DNA of 64,000 nt from Phytophthora sp. 'mugwort' (Eukaryota; Oomycota; Peronosporomycetes; Peronosporales; Peronosporaceae). This document shows positions 32,224 through 42,560 of the stretch, piece after piece; within the stretch, counting starts at the first letter, position 1, and each line of letters begins with the position of its first letter. The DNA lies in NCBI GenBank assembly GCA_033558025.1, contig JAUCEF010000008.1:62001-126000 (forward strand). The letters run 5' to 3'. Both the position numbers and the translations under genes were made by a program. A model generated the notes under the pieces. It worked only from the letters and a program-made list of their open reading frames with translations, did no database searches and was not told the DNA's origin.

Positions 32224-33289
32224 GAGAGAGTATGGACCCATATAACTTGCCCGACACGAAGACATGTGCTCAAGCTGTGCTTGTCGATCTTCGCGTTGTT
32301 CTCAACATGAAACAAAATGATGTCGATGCTTGTGAACGTCATTGGCAAAGGCGACACCCGCGCCCTTTTCCACCAGCAATCTTGCTATCCATTTAGCTGC
32401 TGATACGCAAACGACGTTAATGAGGGCTATCCGGACAGCTCAGCAGCCCCACAAATACACTATTCCGTGGAAGCAACCGGCTTGCAGATCGGTGCCACCG
32501 ACGGTGTTGCTGCTGGCAAGCAGTAACGCAATTAATTTTTGTGCAGTCATCAGCAGCGTCGAGCCTGAAGCGCCTGCAAAAAACTGCAAGCGTCGTTCTT
32601 CATACGTACAGTGCTAAGCTTAATGGCAATTTCACCTTCACTTACGTTGTGGTCCTATTTTATCGAAGATAGCTCCCGCTTCCAGAAATTCCTTGGCTAT
32701 ATCTGTGAATCCGACTCGTCAAATGTTCATGCGGAGTATCTCTCGCGTCGTTGGTTAAGTTCACAGTCGCTCCATGAACTGCCAGTAGCCTCACTGTAAT
32801 AGTTAGGGACTACACTTGCCTGCTTCCCCGACTACTAGAGGTTGGCAACGATAAGATGACAATTCAGACATGCACCCACCATTGATATTGCTAGTACAAA
32901 TGTCCAAAACTGCTTTACTGGTTTCAAGTGTAGAAATTTGACGATAGCAAAATAACGGGTTCTTGAGAACGCCTTTCTGGTAAGTCAACATGTAGTGCAT
33001 TAACCAAGTGGCACAAAGTCGATATACATGTAACAACTGTAATATGGTGTTATCATTGCTGAAGTCTCTTGGGCGGGATGTAAGATGCCCGTTCCTCTCC
33101 ATGGCCGTAGGGGATTGTCCCATGAGGATCGGCAGAAATGGATACTGAATTGTAGCCATGTTGAAAGGGGTACGTAACCACCAGCTAGGGGTACCCTCGA
33201 TTACACCGAAACTCGAGCCCCAACTTATTCCGACTTCTACATTATCTGGCCGTGAGTGTCTCGAGTGCTGTCTCCTGTCTCCCATCCAC
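32224..33289. other. Intergenic; nothing recognised
   Basis: There are only short frames, none with recognisable features. It separates the DJ-1 pseudogene from the second C2 gene. Confidence 0.5.
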
Positions 33290-33303
33290 CTCATTCATTT
33301 CTG
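33290..33303 (+). promoter_or_regulatory. Possible oomycete Inr element
   Basis: CTCATTCATTTCTG resembles the Inr core TCATTY with an overlapping CATTTC that partly fits the flanking promoter region. It lies about 56 bases upstream of the C2 gene ATG at 33,359. The match is weaker than that in front of MnmG. Confidence 0.35.
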
Positions 33304-33358
33304 CGTCTCCAGCCACCGACAACACTATCCAAAGTTCATCTGTTACCTGCCGCCGTCG

Positions 33359-33823
33359 ATGATGCTGGCACTGGGCAGGAAGCAGAGAAAGAAGTTCCTC
33401 GTGCGCATCGTGCTGTTCAAGTGTCATGACTTGGCAGCCGCTGACTTGGACATGGTGGGCGGCAAGAGCGACCCATACGTCGTCTTCACGATAGGCGGCA
33501 CTACGAGGAAGAGTTCGTGCATCACGAACAACCTGAACCCGCAGTGGTCGCCCCCCGAGAAGTTCGAGTTCGAGGTAGACAAGTGGGAGAATGAGTTTCT
33601 CATCGCACAGGTCTTCGATTACGATCGGCTCAGCAAGGACGACCTCATCGGCTCTGCTGTCATTCCGCTCACACTTTATGCCGGTAACCGGCACTGCGAA
33701 ATGTACAGCTACCCGTTGGTGCTGCCCGATGAGGTGGGTGGCCTCGGCGCGCCCAAGAGCGATCTGTTCTTACAGATCAGTCTCACAGCCAGCGACGGCA
33801 GCTCCGTCGAGTATTACTATTAG
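33359..33823 (+). CDS. Small single C2-domain protein, calcium site intact
   Basis: The protein has 154 residues from the first of two adjacent ATGs (33,359 and 33,362). A basic N-terminus (GRKQRKKF) leads into a complete C2 domain (residues about 12-140). Loop 1 has D31 and D38 (KSDPYV). Loop 3 has D87, D89 and D95 (FDYDRLSKDD). These are the five acidic calcium ligands expected of a calcium-dependent phospholipid-binding C2 domain. Its C-terminus SSVEYYY resembles the paralog's SPVEELYW. The coding sequence is a close duplicate of the gene at 30,904-31,347 but lies on the opposite strand. Role: membrane targeting in response to calcium, inferred from the domain alone. Confidence 0.92.
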   Translation: MMLALGRKQRKKFLVRIVLFKCHDLAAADLDMVGGKSDPYVVFTIGGTTRKSSCITNNLNPQWSPPEKFEFEVDKWENEFLIAQVFDYDRLSKDDLIGSAVIPLTLYAGNRHCEMYSYPLVLPDEVGGLGAPKSDLFLQISLTASDGSSVEYYY

Positions 33824-35458
33824 GAGATTTTTCACTCAAGTTTTGGACTGTATTAACCCCTCGACATTCGAGATCGATGGGGAGGAGAGGGGAGCAAGTC
33901 TGCGATTTAAACAGACAATATACCATCCCCCAATGTACATCACGCGATATCCTGCAAATGCCAGGAAGTTTACGCGCACTGCCTGTTTGATATTTGACGA
34001 CGCGAAACTGAAGACGATGCGGGGCAATAACAGCGTCAATTCTTGAAGTCGGGCGTGGAATAATGTATTGCTGTCCACTGGACATCGCAGCTCCACACCA
34101 TGCCGCGCCGATGGCCACTATCGACTAGCGTGGCATTGTAATCACCACAGCTTCAATAAAGAGAGCTGCAGTTCCCTTCGGGATTCGTGGAACTAGCTGT
34201 CGACCGCGCCAGCAGGGCAACCACGTACTTGTGGAGCGTAACAAAGACAAACTCAACCAACGAAAAGGGAACAAAGGTGGGTGATGCAAGGGGGGTGTCG
34301 CCCCGCGCCCTCCCCTCACACTGGAAACCGGTAGAGGTGCACAGCCTTCGCAAGTCACCGCCACCCAAGCGACGACGACAAGGTCAAGGTTTCCGTGCCG
34401 ATTTTCATGGCGGTGGCTACTGCAACGAGCCAGCCGTCATGTCATCTGGAAGCCCCATAGGCGCTATCCTTCTACAGTAAAATCTTCTCGGCGCTCTGCG
34501 ACGTGTGTTCAGTACACGTAGATACTCGAAAGAAAAAAACGAACTCTTGTGACGATCTTCCGACCTCTTCCTCAGACCTCAACTGCTTGCCATGTTTGTC
34601 GTGGGTACATCATACCGGTACGTGCACTGCACCGAGCCTTCTGCTCGCCAACGTGTTGTTACGCATACCCATTTCGAGCAGAGCAGACCTCTGGCATGAA
34701 TTTTCCAAGTTGCTGTCCGGACAACGGTGCAGACGCTATTCCGATCCGGAGCTGTGCAATGCAATGCCCTCATGCCGCAACGGCTCCAGGTTACGGCACG
34801 ACTCCGCTACGCACGCGTCGGAAAAAGCCACTGTCGTGGAGTCGTAGAATCAATCTCCACTGATGGAGAGTCGTTCGATTGTCGTTTTTGGTTCGGGAAA
34901 TCCATCCGACCTTGGATAAGCTACCGGTACACATTTGTTTCAGCAGGTCTGGCAGTGTTTTACCTGCGTTAGTTGCTAGATTTATGCTATGGTACACATC
35001 GGGTTCCGCAGTATTTGTAGATTGCAGTGTCCGTCCGAGCTGATGGCAGATAGCCAGCCATACAAACGTCAAGGTTACAGAGCTGATGGCAGATAGCCAG
35101 CCATACAAACGTCAAGGTTACAGAGCTGCTGGCTGCACCCTATCACGGCCATCTGCTGACGTTCGCCCCCTATCCACCACCTTCATCCATGCAGCGCCAC
35201 TGGTCACGTCGTTCAGCCTCCCGCCTGCCGTAGCTGCAGGCACTAATACGTTCCAGATGCGAGTCATTCCGCGATTGGGTCGTGTCTGCCGCCAGACGTC
35301 GAAAAGTTTCAACTCGCAAGCGCCAGGATCGATCCTTGAGCTCTGCGTGGGGTCACGTCCGTCCTCTGTCTAACGTCGCGGAGCCGACGATTCGATAGCC
35401 GCGAGCGGGAGTGTGCAAAAAGAGAGCGAGACGAACGAACGTCCGCCCGTTAACAATA
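33824..35458. other. Intergenic; contains a 43-bp tandem duplication
   Basis: No gene is supported between the C2 gene and the third START-FYVE gene. Short frames at 34,187-34,480 and 34,503-34,847 have no recognisable features. The only clear structure is the tandem duplication at 35,037-35,128. Confidence 0.5.
35037..35128. repeat. Perfect 43-bp tandem duplication
   Basis: The unit at 35,037-35,079 is repeated exactly at 35,080-35,122, followed by the first six bases of a third copy. It lies about 330-500 bp upstream of the START-FYVE gene and could be part of its upstream region. Confidence 0.95.
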
Positions 35459-35539
35459 ATGTTAAGCGCCAGGCCGCCACGAAGTCGCCCACCCGCGCGG
35501 CTGGACGCATTCCAAAAGTCGAGCCTCAACCCGCTCAGC

Positions 35540-38335
35540 ATGAGCCGCACGGCCGCCAACAAGACCACGGGCCATGCGCCGTCCACTTTGATGCTGGAGC
35601 GGATGCACGAGGCGGCCACGGACCTGGCCATCCTGGCCACCACCACACAGGGCTGGCGGTTCGCAAACGAGCGCAATGGCGCCATGCTCTACGAAATGGC
35701 AGGACGTAACCTGCCGTCGAACGTCACCACAGCCAGGAAATTCGGACGCGGCGCAGGCCACTCGTCCGACTATTATCTCATCCGAGCAGTCACGACGGTG
35801 CACACAGGCGTGGCTGCGATGCTGGACTTGCTGCATTCGTCTACAACCGACGAGTTCCGACTTGTTATGCGGCAGGTTTTCCAACAGTATTTCCAGAGCG
35901 GTGTCACGCTCGACAAGTTGACGTGCACGACTCCACCTCCATTCGCAGAGGACCCGGACGCTGGAGTGGACGGATCCCGACGGAGCTTCTCGGAGGACGA
36001 CGCGTACTCTGTCAATTGGTTAACGCTCAAGGCGCAGGCAAAGCTCGGAAACGTGGAGAACCACCGAGACTTCACACTTGTCTGCTACCAGGACGCGTTT
36101 TCGCGACATGACTCGGGCGTGCTGGAGCGTGTTGGACGCGGAACAACGCGCGCGAGATCCTACACGTCCAACTTCCAGCCGCAGAGCAGATTGGTTGGCG
36201 TTCACGTGCTTAGCAGCGTCAACTTCCAGGATGTACCCGAGCTGCCGATTCCTGAGTGCACGGACCGACTGCATTTACGCAACTCTGGCTTCGTTATTGA
36301 GGAGACGTCAGAGCCAAATGTTCTGAGACTTTCGCTGTTGTTGTCGCTGTTGCCGACAAAAGCGACTCTAAAGTATGCTAGGAAGTATCAGCGATGGCTT
36401 CAGACGCTAGCGAGTTGTGTAGGCAATCTGGCACAGGTTTTGAAACCTGAGGTTACGATGAACTGTCTGAGTAAGCTCACGTGGAAGCAGAGTGATCACT
36501 GTTTCATGTGTCTCAAGATGTTTCGTACGTTCCGCCGTTGCCATCACTGTCGGTTCTGCGGTGAAGCAGTGTGTGGTGCGTGCTCCAGTATGGTCAACAT
36601 GGCAGGATATGAGGTCACGGATGGTAGCGGCAATACGTTGGCTGCCACCGCAACAAACAATCTAGTGTCCTCGCAACGCGGTGAGCCAATGAACGCCGAT
36701 TTTAGCCACACTGGAGACATTTGGAACACGAAGTCGGGCGAAGGAATGGGAGCGACGCGCAGCAGCAACAACGCGCGTATTTTTCGAGAGGCGAGAGGCT
36801 GCAACGCCTGTGTCGCGGATCTGCGTCACGGTCTGACGGCTTCAGCTGTTGTGAAGGTGCAACGGAACTCGGACTCGGTGAGCAATTTCAGCGCTGAGAA
36901 CACGAACGACAATAGCGATGAAAAGCCTCTGCTCGCTAGGTCCAGGACTGGCTTGAGTGCTAGCAACAATGATGACGAGATTTCCTATGACAGTTCTGAC
37001 GAGGTTAGTTATGAGCGTCGTTTGGGTTCTATCGCGACGTATATTCCATCGGAAGGTGGTGCTGGTGCACTGGTAGAGGAGAATGGGCCATTTACGGCTA
37101 GCACGTTGGGTCTGGACGAACCGGTGGACGAGTTCCCGGTCACGTCCGACGAGTTGCAAGACAAATTCCCAGCAGCGGATGAACCGGCCCCACCACGATT
37201 CCGTAACGTGTCGGACCCCGACCAGCTTCGTCGCATGCGCAATGTATCGGATCCTGAGCTGCCACAACGTCTTAAGGACAAGCACAGTATGGTATCAATG
37301 TCCACAGCGAGCAGCTCGTTCTCGCGTTCTTCGAACGATCGTTACACGAACGACAACGTCTCGCAGTATTCGCGCGGCACCAACGACAATGCCTCACAGT
37401 ATTCACGTGGCACCAATTTCTCCGCTATGTCGGACGGTTCATCCGCTTGCGATCTCTCTCGTGACCCAGATATCTTGGCTCTTGCCGGTCTGTCGATGAA
37501 GCTGAGGCCGTCAGATGACTACGAGCCTGCTCCGATCCAACGACCGCCCATGCCTAACAGCAAAAGTTACGAGCATTTGACGAACCAGGTCCTCGAGGAT
37601 CCTGAGGGTAAGGTAGAAAAATCGGTGAATAACGACGAAGGGAACGAGGAAGAGGACTCGTTCAACGGCAGAAATCTTACATCCACTCCATGGCCTGGCA
37701 ACAAAACTGATGCTCGATACCGCAGTAACACAACGAGCACGCGCGACGACCTCGTTGTGGCTCAGCCCAACATGCTTCGACCCGCAGACGTCCTTCGCCA
37801 CCGCAGCCAAACCACCGCCGGCATGACATGGAACCCTTCTGCGACGGCTCCTTTGTCATCTACATCCTCGGCTAAGGATCTCAGCGCCAAACCGAACAAA
37901 TTCGCAAGCTCCAGCATCCGACCCACGACTCGACTAGTAAACAGCTCCAAAGTGGAAGAAGCTTCCCTAGCCGAGAGCAACATCAACAACAATCGTCATT
38001 TCTATTTCTCAAGAATGAACAATCAGCCATCGACCACAACGGCTGCAATCGTAGCAGCGGCATCAGCCAACTCAGCACAGCAAGAACAGGCTCCGCCTAG
38101 CAGTAAAATTGATATGACTTCGTCAGCTCGACGAGGGTCCGTTCCGATGCATCGACTCCCAGCTTCGGTCCCGGAGGGCAGCGCGACGTCGGACGACTCG
38201 GACCGCAACGACATGATCCCGTTGCCCCATTCAGACCAAGAACCAGCGAATTTTGTCGTGTTCTCGGACTCAAGGCGCGAATCTATCTTCACGCGGGCGG
38301 ATGACGGTCAGGATATGATTCCGCTCGACTTTTGA
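35540..38335 (+). CDS. START domain and FYVE zinc-finger protein, long form B
   Basis: The protein has 931 residues from ATG 35,540, which aligns with the starts of the paralogs. An in-frame ATG at 35,459 would add 27 Arg/Pro-rich residues. START-like domain about residues 20-295; about 16 residues present in form A after LPTKATLK are absent. The FYVE finger spans 315-424, with Cys pairs 321/324, 337/340, 345/348 and 421/424, and basic motif RRCHHCR. The loop between the sixth and seventh Cys is 72 residues, far beyond the usual 16-20. The Ser/Asn-rich tail has internal repeats: RNVSDP twice, and DN-x-SQYSRGTN twice. It carries RDPDILALAGL (near base 37,460) and two DMIPL motifs, one at about 38,210 and one at the extreme C-terminus (GQDMIPLDF). 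Single exon. Inferred to act at PI3P-containing or other lipid membranes. Confidence 0.93.
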   Translation: MSRTAANKTTGHAPSTLMLERMHEAATDLAILATTTQGWRFANERNGAMLYEMAGRNLPSNVTTARKFGRGAGHSSDYYLIRAVTTVHTGVAAMLDLLHSSTTDEFRLVMRQVFQQYFQSGVTLDKLTCTTPPPFAEDPDAGVDGSRRSFSEDDAYSVNWLTLKAQAKLGNVENHRDFTLVCYQDAFSRHDSGVLERVGRGTTRARSYTSNFQPQSRLVGVHVLSSVNFQDVPELPIPECTDRLHLRNSGFVIEETSEPNVLRLSLLLSLLPTKATLKYARKYQRWLQTLASCVGNLAQVLKPEVTMNCLSKLTWKQSDHCFMCLKMFRTFRRCHHCRFCGEAVCGACSSMVNMAGYEVTDGSGNTLAATATNNLVSSQRGEPMNADFSHTGDIWNTKSGEGMGATRSSNNARIFREARGCNACVADLRHGLTASAVVKVQRNSDSVSNFSAENTNDNSDEKPLLARSRTGLSASNNDDEISYDSSDEVSYERRLGSIATYIPSEGGAGALVEENGPFTASTLGLDEPVDEFPVTSDELQDKFPAADEPAPPRFRNVSDPDQLRRMRNVSDPELPQRLKDKHSMVSMSTASSSFSRSSNDRYTNDNVSQYSRGTNDNASQYSRGTNFSAMSDGSSACDLSRDPDILALAGLSMKLRPSDDYEPAPIQRPPMPNSKSYEHLTNQVLEDPEGKVEKSVNNDEGNEEEDSFNGRNLTSTPWPGNKTDARYRSNTTSTRDDLVVAQPNMLRPADVLRHRSQTTAGMTWNPSATAPLSSTSSAKDLSAKPNKFASSSIRPTTRLVNSSKVEEASLAESNINNNRHFYFSRMNNQPSTTTAAIVAAASANSAQQEQAPPSSKIDMTSSARRGSVPMHRLPASVPEGSATSDDSDRNDMIPLPHSDQEPANFVVFSDSRRESIFTRADDGQDMIPLDF

Positions 38336-38974
38336 GAGGTTTATGTAGACGAATGCAGTCGGAGGTGCAAGTTGAAGTGCTCGAACGAAGAGCTATTTAT
38401 CATGGGAAAGTGTCGTATTGCAATATATATTGCCGTGCAGATCAAATTTTTGTTCTACAAATCTGTAGATTATGCTCTCCATTCAGTCCGCTACAGTGCT
38501 CGGCTCGCTGGAACGCTCGGCGCTGCGGTCTCGTAGTCAGTATACGTATGATTCGGAATTATGTCCGTTACTTCCGGGGTCCTTCGTAAATAACCACCTG
38601 CTGGGTTGATTATGAATCACTGCCGGACCTAGTCACTAGTGCTACGTTTCGTTATGCCGAGCGATCATATCGTGTGAGAGTGATCATCTGTTTGAGATCT
38701 ATTGTAAATCTGGTAGTGCTTTTAAGCAATTCTAATAAAGTCTGATAAATAATTCGAGCATTTGCTTTTAAACAATTACCAGACTGTATCAGAGGTTCGT
38801 TCGTTTTGAATTGGTAGAAGCAAGATTACAGGTATATCAGAATTGTTTTTAAGCATTAGATGTCTCGAGTACATACATAGTACATGTATTCTTGCTCGCA
38901 ATGGTAAATTCTGTTGGTGTATTTTGCGGCGAAACAGAATAAGACAGCCCTCAGTCTTGTCAGAGCATAGCACG
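38336..38974. other. Intergenic; 3' flank of START-FYVE B
   Basis: The sequence is AT-rich, with AATAAAGT at about 38,733 as a possible polyadenylation-type signal. No gene is seen. Confidence 0.4.
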
Positions 38975-39169
38975 ATGGAGTCAGACAGCGACGACGGCGG
39001 CGTGCTTGCCTCCCGCCCCATGGCGAGAGAACTTCTGTACGCCTCGAGGTTAAAGCGACTCCAGGGTGACTGGACGGAAGCCTCCCGGATCCGTTACTAC
39101 GGCATGGCGCTGCTCTGCGCCTCGCATTTCGCTGCCTCGTATACGCTTCGATATCGACGATGTCACTGA
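38975..39169 (+). CDS. Small ORF, possible gene fragment
   Basis: This is a 64-residue frame from ATG 38,975 with an acidic start (MESDSDDGG) and a helical centre (ARELLYASRLKRLQGDWTEA). A hydrophobic stretch follows (YGMALLCASHFAAS). The composition looks protein-like and a shift near 39,120 would extend it a little. It may be the first part of a small membrane-protein gene that has decayed. I do not recognise a family. Confidence 0.3.
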   Translation: MESDSDDGGVLASRPMARELLYASRLKRLQGDWTEASRIRYYGMALLCASHFAASYTLRYRRCH

Positions 39170-39660
39170 TGTAACGTGATATTTTATCGCTTCACACACC
39201 GCCAACTCCATCGGCTAGTAGCCGCGTTTGCATTACCAAATGTCGTTCGTATGGGAGTTCATTCGCGAGCGTATTGTAGCGGCTTAGAAGGGGTATGAAT
39301 CGCTCTACATCGACTAGCGTATCCTAACCGATAGCTCCAGTTGTCTGCTTTTAAGGCCGTATGCCAAGCGCGCTAAGAGTTGGATTCTTTTAGGCATTAT
39401 TAATGAAAGATGTAAGAAGGTTTTACAGGGTAACCTAGATCTAGCTAGCACTAGGCTGAGTGAATATAGCCAACTAACTTACGATCAAGGAGACGGGCTG
39501 GACCATTGTCGATGGTACGGTGAAAGGGATCGATGACACGGGAACAGAGAAAAGTGTCTACAGTGGTCGTAAACTAAACCCGGACTGAATTTTCAGGCAA
39601 TCGTGGCACCCGTATGGCCGAGCGTGGCTATTGACAGCATATGAAATTGGCTCGCCACGA
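39170..39660. other. Intergenic; probable gypsy leader
   Basis: No coding sequence is recognised. It immediately precedes the gypsy reverse transcriptase and may be decayed gag/protease sequence of that element, but no motif shows this. Confidence 0.3.
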
Positions 39661-39714
39661 AATTGACTTGGAGCCTGGTACCAGTACTACACCACACGAC
39701 AGTGGCCGCTTCCA

Positions 39715-40440
39715 ATGGAACAAGTCGATGTGATCGACGCGTTCTTCGCGGCGAAGCATGCCGCCGGCATTGTGCGCGAGTCAAAGTCGCCGCACTCGTC
39801 CCCGACGTTTTGTGTGCGCAAACCCAATGGGAAATGGCGTATGGTTCACGCCTTCAACAAGCTGAATGCTGCCACCATCCCGGCGTCAACGCCTATTCCT
39901 CGGAAGGAAGTGCTGCAGAACAACATTGCGGGCTGCACGGTGTTCAGCGCGCTCGACATGGTCGACGGGTACTATCAGCTACTAATGCGGGAATCGGATA
40001 TTCCTCTGACAGCAGTGAGTACTTCCAGCGGGATGTTGTGGGAATGGTTGGTGATGCCCCAAGGGCTATCCAGCGACGTTCAATCGCTTCCGGCCGCTGC
40101 GGCATTTTTTGCAGACCTATTTCGACGATATCTTCGTTCACAGCCGCGCTGCGTATGGAAAGACCGACGCCGAAATGCCTATCGCGCACCTCCGTGAGGT
40201 TTTGTTGTGCGTGAGGGAGAATCGTTTGTATGCAAACATTAACAAGTGCATCTTCGGCGCGGAGGAAATCCCGTTCCTCGAGTGCTTCCTTGGGAATGAT
40301 AACATATGGGCTGACCCCGAGAAGATTGAAGCAATCTCGCAGTGGCCTGTGCCTACCTCCCAACGTGATCTGCGCAAGTGGCTCGGCCTAGCCAACTACT
40401 TACACAAGTATAGCGAGAGCTACATTGAGTTGGCAGGGTT
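39715..40440 (+). pseudogene. Gypsy reverse transcriptase
   Basis: Reverse-transcriptase motifs lie in two overlapping frames: FCVRKPNGKWRMVHAFNKLN, then VFSALDMVDGYYQL with the first catalytic Asp (near 39,945), then WLVMPQGLS. In the shifted frame the active site is TYFDDIFVHSRA (near 40,112-40,147). The thumb region follows as LYANINKCIFGAEEI and LRKWLGLANYLHKY. The frame break lies just before the YFDD box. Confidence 0.8.
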
Positions 40441-40965
40441 TTACGAACCTTCTAAGGAAAGAAGCGGAATGGTCATGGACCGATGGGGCTCAGATAGCCT
40501 TCGAAGCCATCAAACAGAGTCTGCAGAGTGCACCAATTCTGGCACTTCCCGGCGAGCATCGGCCATTTAGCGTGGTGTGTGACGCCTCTGACTTTGCCAT
40601 CGGCTGTGCCCTACTCCACGTTGATGTCGAAGGCAGTAAGAGGGTGATTTCGTTCCAATCCCGGCAGCTGCGGGATTGGAACGAAATCACCCTCTGAGGA
40701 AAAGAACCACCCTGTCCACGACAAGAAACTCCTCGCGATGAAGTACGCGCTAGCGAAGTTCAGGGTTCATCTGCTGGGCAGCAAGCCCTTTGTGATCTAC
40801 ACAGACCATGCCTTGTTGAGGACGGCAAATTTGTCGCCCTATCTCTCCCAGCGCATGGCGCGATGGCTATCATTCTACGCCGACTACAACTTCAGGTGGC
40901 TTACAAGCCGGGCAAGCAAAATATCCTGGCAAACGCTCTCTCCAGGAGCCCAAACTACGAGCTAG
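40425..40965 (+). pseudogene. Gypsy RNase H, interrupted by a palindrome
   Basis: FSVVCDASDFAIGCALLHV carries the first RNase H Asp (near 40,565-40,620). RVISFQSRQL follows, and then the reading frame is destroyed by the right arm of a perfect inverted repeat (40,671-40,695). The expected continuation resumes at GAGGAAAAG (near 40,695) with HPVHDKKLLAMKYALAKF. The later Asp region is YTDHALLRTANLSPYLSQR. Another frame change near 40,900 ends the domain. Confidence 0.8.
40639..40695. repeat. Perfect 25-bp inverted repeat, 7-nt loop
   Basis: The arms at 40,639-40,663 and 40,671-40,695 are exact reverse complements around GCAGCTG. The right arm does not fit the RNase H protein alignment. It looks like an inserted inverted copy of the left arm. 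Confidence 0.95.
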
Positions 40966-41099
40966 CACACGCCCTGCCTCGAGTCGCCGCTCCACGAGCG
41001 GATTCGTAAAGCTTACGCAGAAGACGATGATATCAGAGATTTAGTACAAGCGCTGCGCGCGGGCTCTGTGAATGCCCAGCTTACGGTCAACGCGCACGG

Positions 41100-41921
41100 T
41101 TGGACCGCTATAACCTCTCTCAGGGCCTTCTCTACTACCAAGTAGACAAAGTGGACTCTCGCCTGGTCGTACCCAATGACGAAGCCCTGAGGCACCAAAT
41201 ACTCTTTGAGGCCCACGACACGGCGCTTAGCGGCCACTTGGGTCGAGAAAAGACGTACACGTCAGTGGCACGGGATTACGGTTGGATCCATATGTATAAG
41301 TGGGTTCGATCTTACATCAAGACGTGCGAGACGTGCCAACGGTAAAGCCCTCGCCCGCTTCGGCAGCGCCACTGATGAGCCTACCGGTTTCGGCTGACTG
41401 TTGGCGCGCGATGAGCATGGATTCATCTTCGAGTTACCGCCGATGGGAAAGGCCATACTGGCATCTTTTCGTTTGCCGGCTGAGCAAGGTAGTACGACTG
41501 GTAGGCCGTGAAGAAGAGTGTGACAGTGCCGCAGGCGGCTCAACTCTTCATTGACAACGTCTTCCGTCATCACGGCCTCCCAGAGACATTTGTCCGTGAC
41601 AGAGACCCTCACTTTGTATCCCAATTCTGGCAACACCTGTTCCGACTTCTCGGTACGAAGTTGGACTGTCCAGGACAGACCATCCGCAGCCCGATGACCA
41701 AACCGAGCGCGTCAACCGTGTCTTGGAAGACGTCTTGCGCAGCATCTGTGTGGCAGAACCCACGAAGTGGCACGCAGTTGGCGCAAGTGGAATTTGCGGA
41801 GAATAACGCGGTTTTCATGTCCACGGGGTTCACCCCGTTCTACGTCAATGGGTTGCGGCATCCGCGTACGCCGTCATCATTGCCTCCGGCTTCTGATTTG
41901 AATGAGGGAGGATCTGTCTGA
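41100..41921 (+). pseudogene. Gypsy integrase
   Basis: The H2C2 zinc-binding domain is present: ILFEAHDTALSGHLGREKT and then YIKTCETCQR (41,190-41,344). The catalytic core is partial. FVRDRDPHFVSQFWQHLF gives the second Asp region (near 41,590-41,645), followed in a shifted frame by the FAENNAVFMSTGFTPFYVNG block (near 41,790-41,850). The first catalytic Asp region (41,350-41,500) is badly decayed. Confidence 0.75.
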
Positions 41922-42339
41922 CGAAATCGTTTCGCTGTCTGGACGCAGGATGGCGTTGTATAGCCAGGGTTGACCAAGGGTACCAGGACCTTCACTTTTT
42001 TCGATACGAAGGGGATATCAAACTGCCGTTTGTTAGAATTTCTAACGGCCTCGTGTGGCCATGAGCATCCTCCTACACACTCATTTAAACGAACGCCACT
42101 GATTGTGAAAATGGTCAAGCGAAGGCAGTCCGCGCGAAACGCGGACAACGTCGTCAAGAACAACTCCGACCTCAGCGAGTAAGACGCCGGCGAGGTAGGC
42201 GACTCCACGGATGACTCGAATAGACTGCCGACCCCCTCGTCGCAGCAATGCCCGACGTGTCGGGGGCGTCCGCGTCCGTGTGTACGTTCTTCAGGAAATC
42301 GGAGCGGAGACGATGAAGATGCTCGGCCCTACCACTCGA

Positions 42340-42560
42340 CATGTCCACGATCAGCAACATCTCGAGACGATGTTTTCGCACCTGGGATGAATTTGACGAG
42401 TATTTTGAGAAGTACTGCTCGCAATCCTACTAGGTACAGCACCGTCTTGTTTTGACAAGTTTGACTTTGAACTCACAAACGGTTGGCAGATTAAGAGCGT
42501 GGTTTCTGGGTTACGGTGAGCTGCGAAGCGAGCACATGCTCGCTCCTCCCGTATTACCGC
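42340..42560 (+). pseudogene. Possible MULE/FAR1-like N-terminal fragment
   Basis: A plus-strand block TWDEFDEYFEKYCSQSY (42,380-42,430) is followed after a stop by SLTLNSQTVGRL and GYGELRSEHMLAPPVLPRL. It resembles the N-terminus of Mutator-like or FAR1-like transposases of oomycetes. The match is from memory of pattern only, hence the low confidence. Confidence 0.25.

Larger units (their letters stand above)
39663..41921 (+). mobile_element. Ty3/gypsy retrotransposon pol region, degenerate
   Basis: Reverse transcriptase, RNase H and integrase follow in Ty3/gypsy order, in broken frames. No LTR pair was found. A chromodomain that could belong to this or a related element lies 1.6 kb further on (43.5 kb). 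A perfect 25-bp inverted repeat at 40,639-40,695 interrupts the RNase H region. Confidence 0.85.

Noticed and set aside
35462..35884. Antisense frames in START-FYVE B
   Set aside because: They are reverse-strand shadows of a conserved domain and carry no motif.
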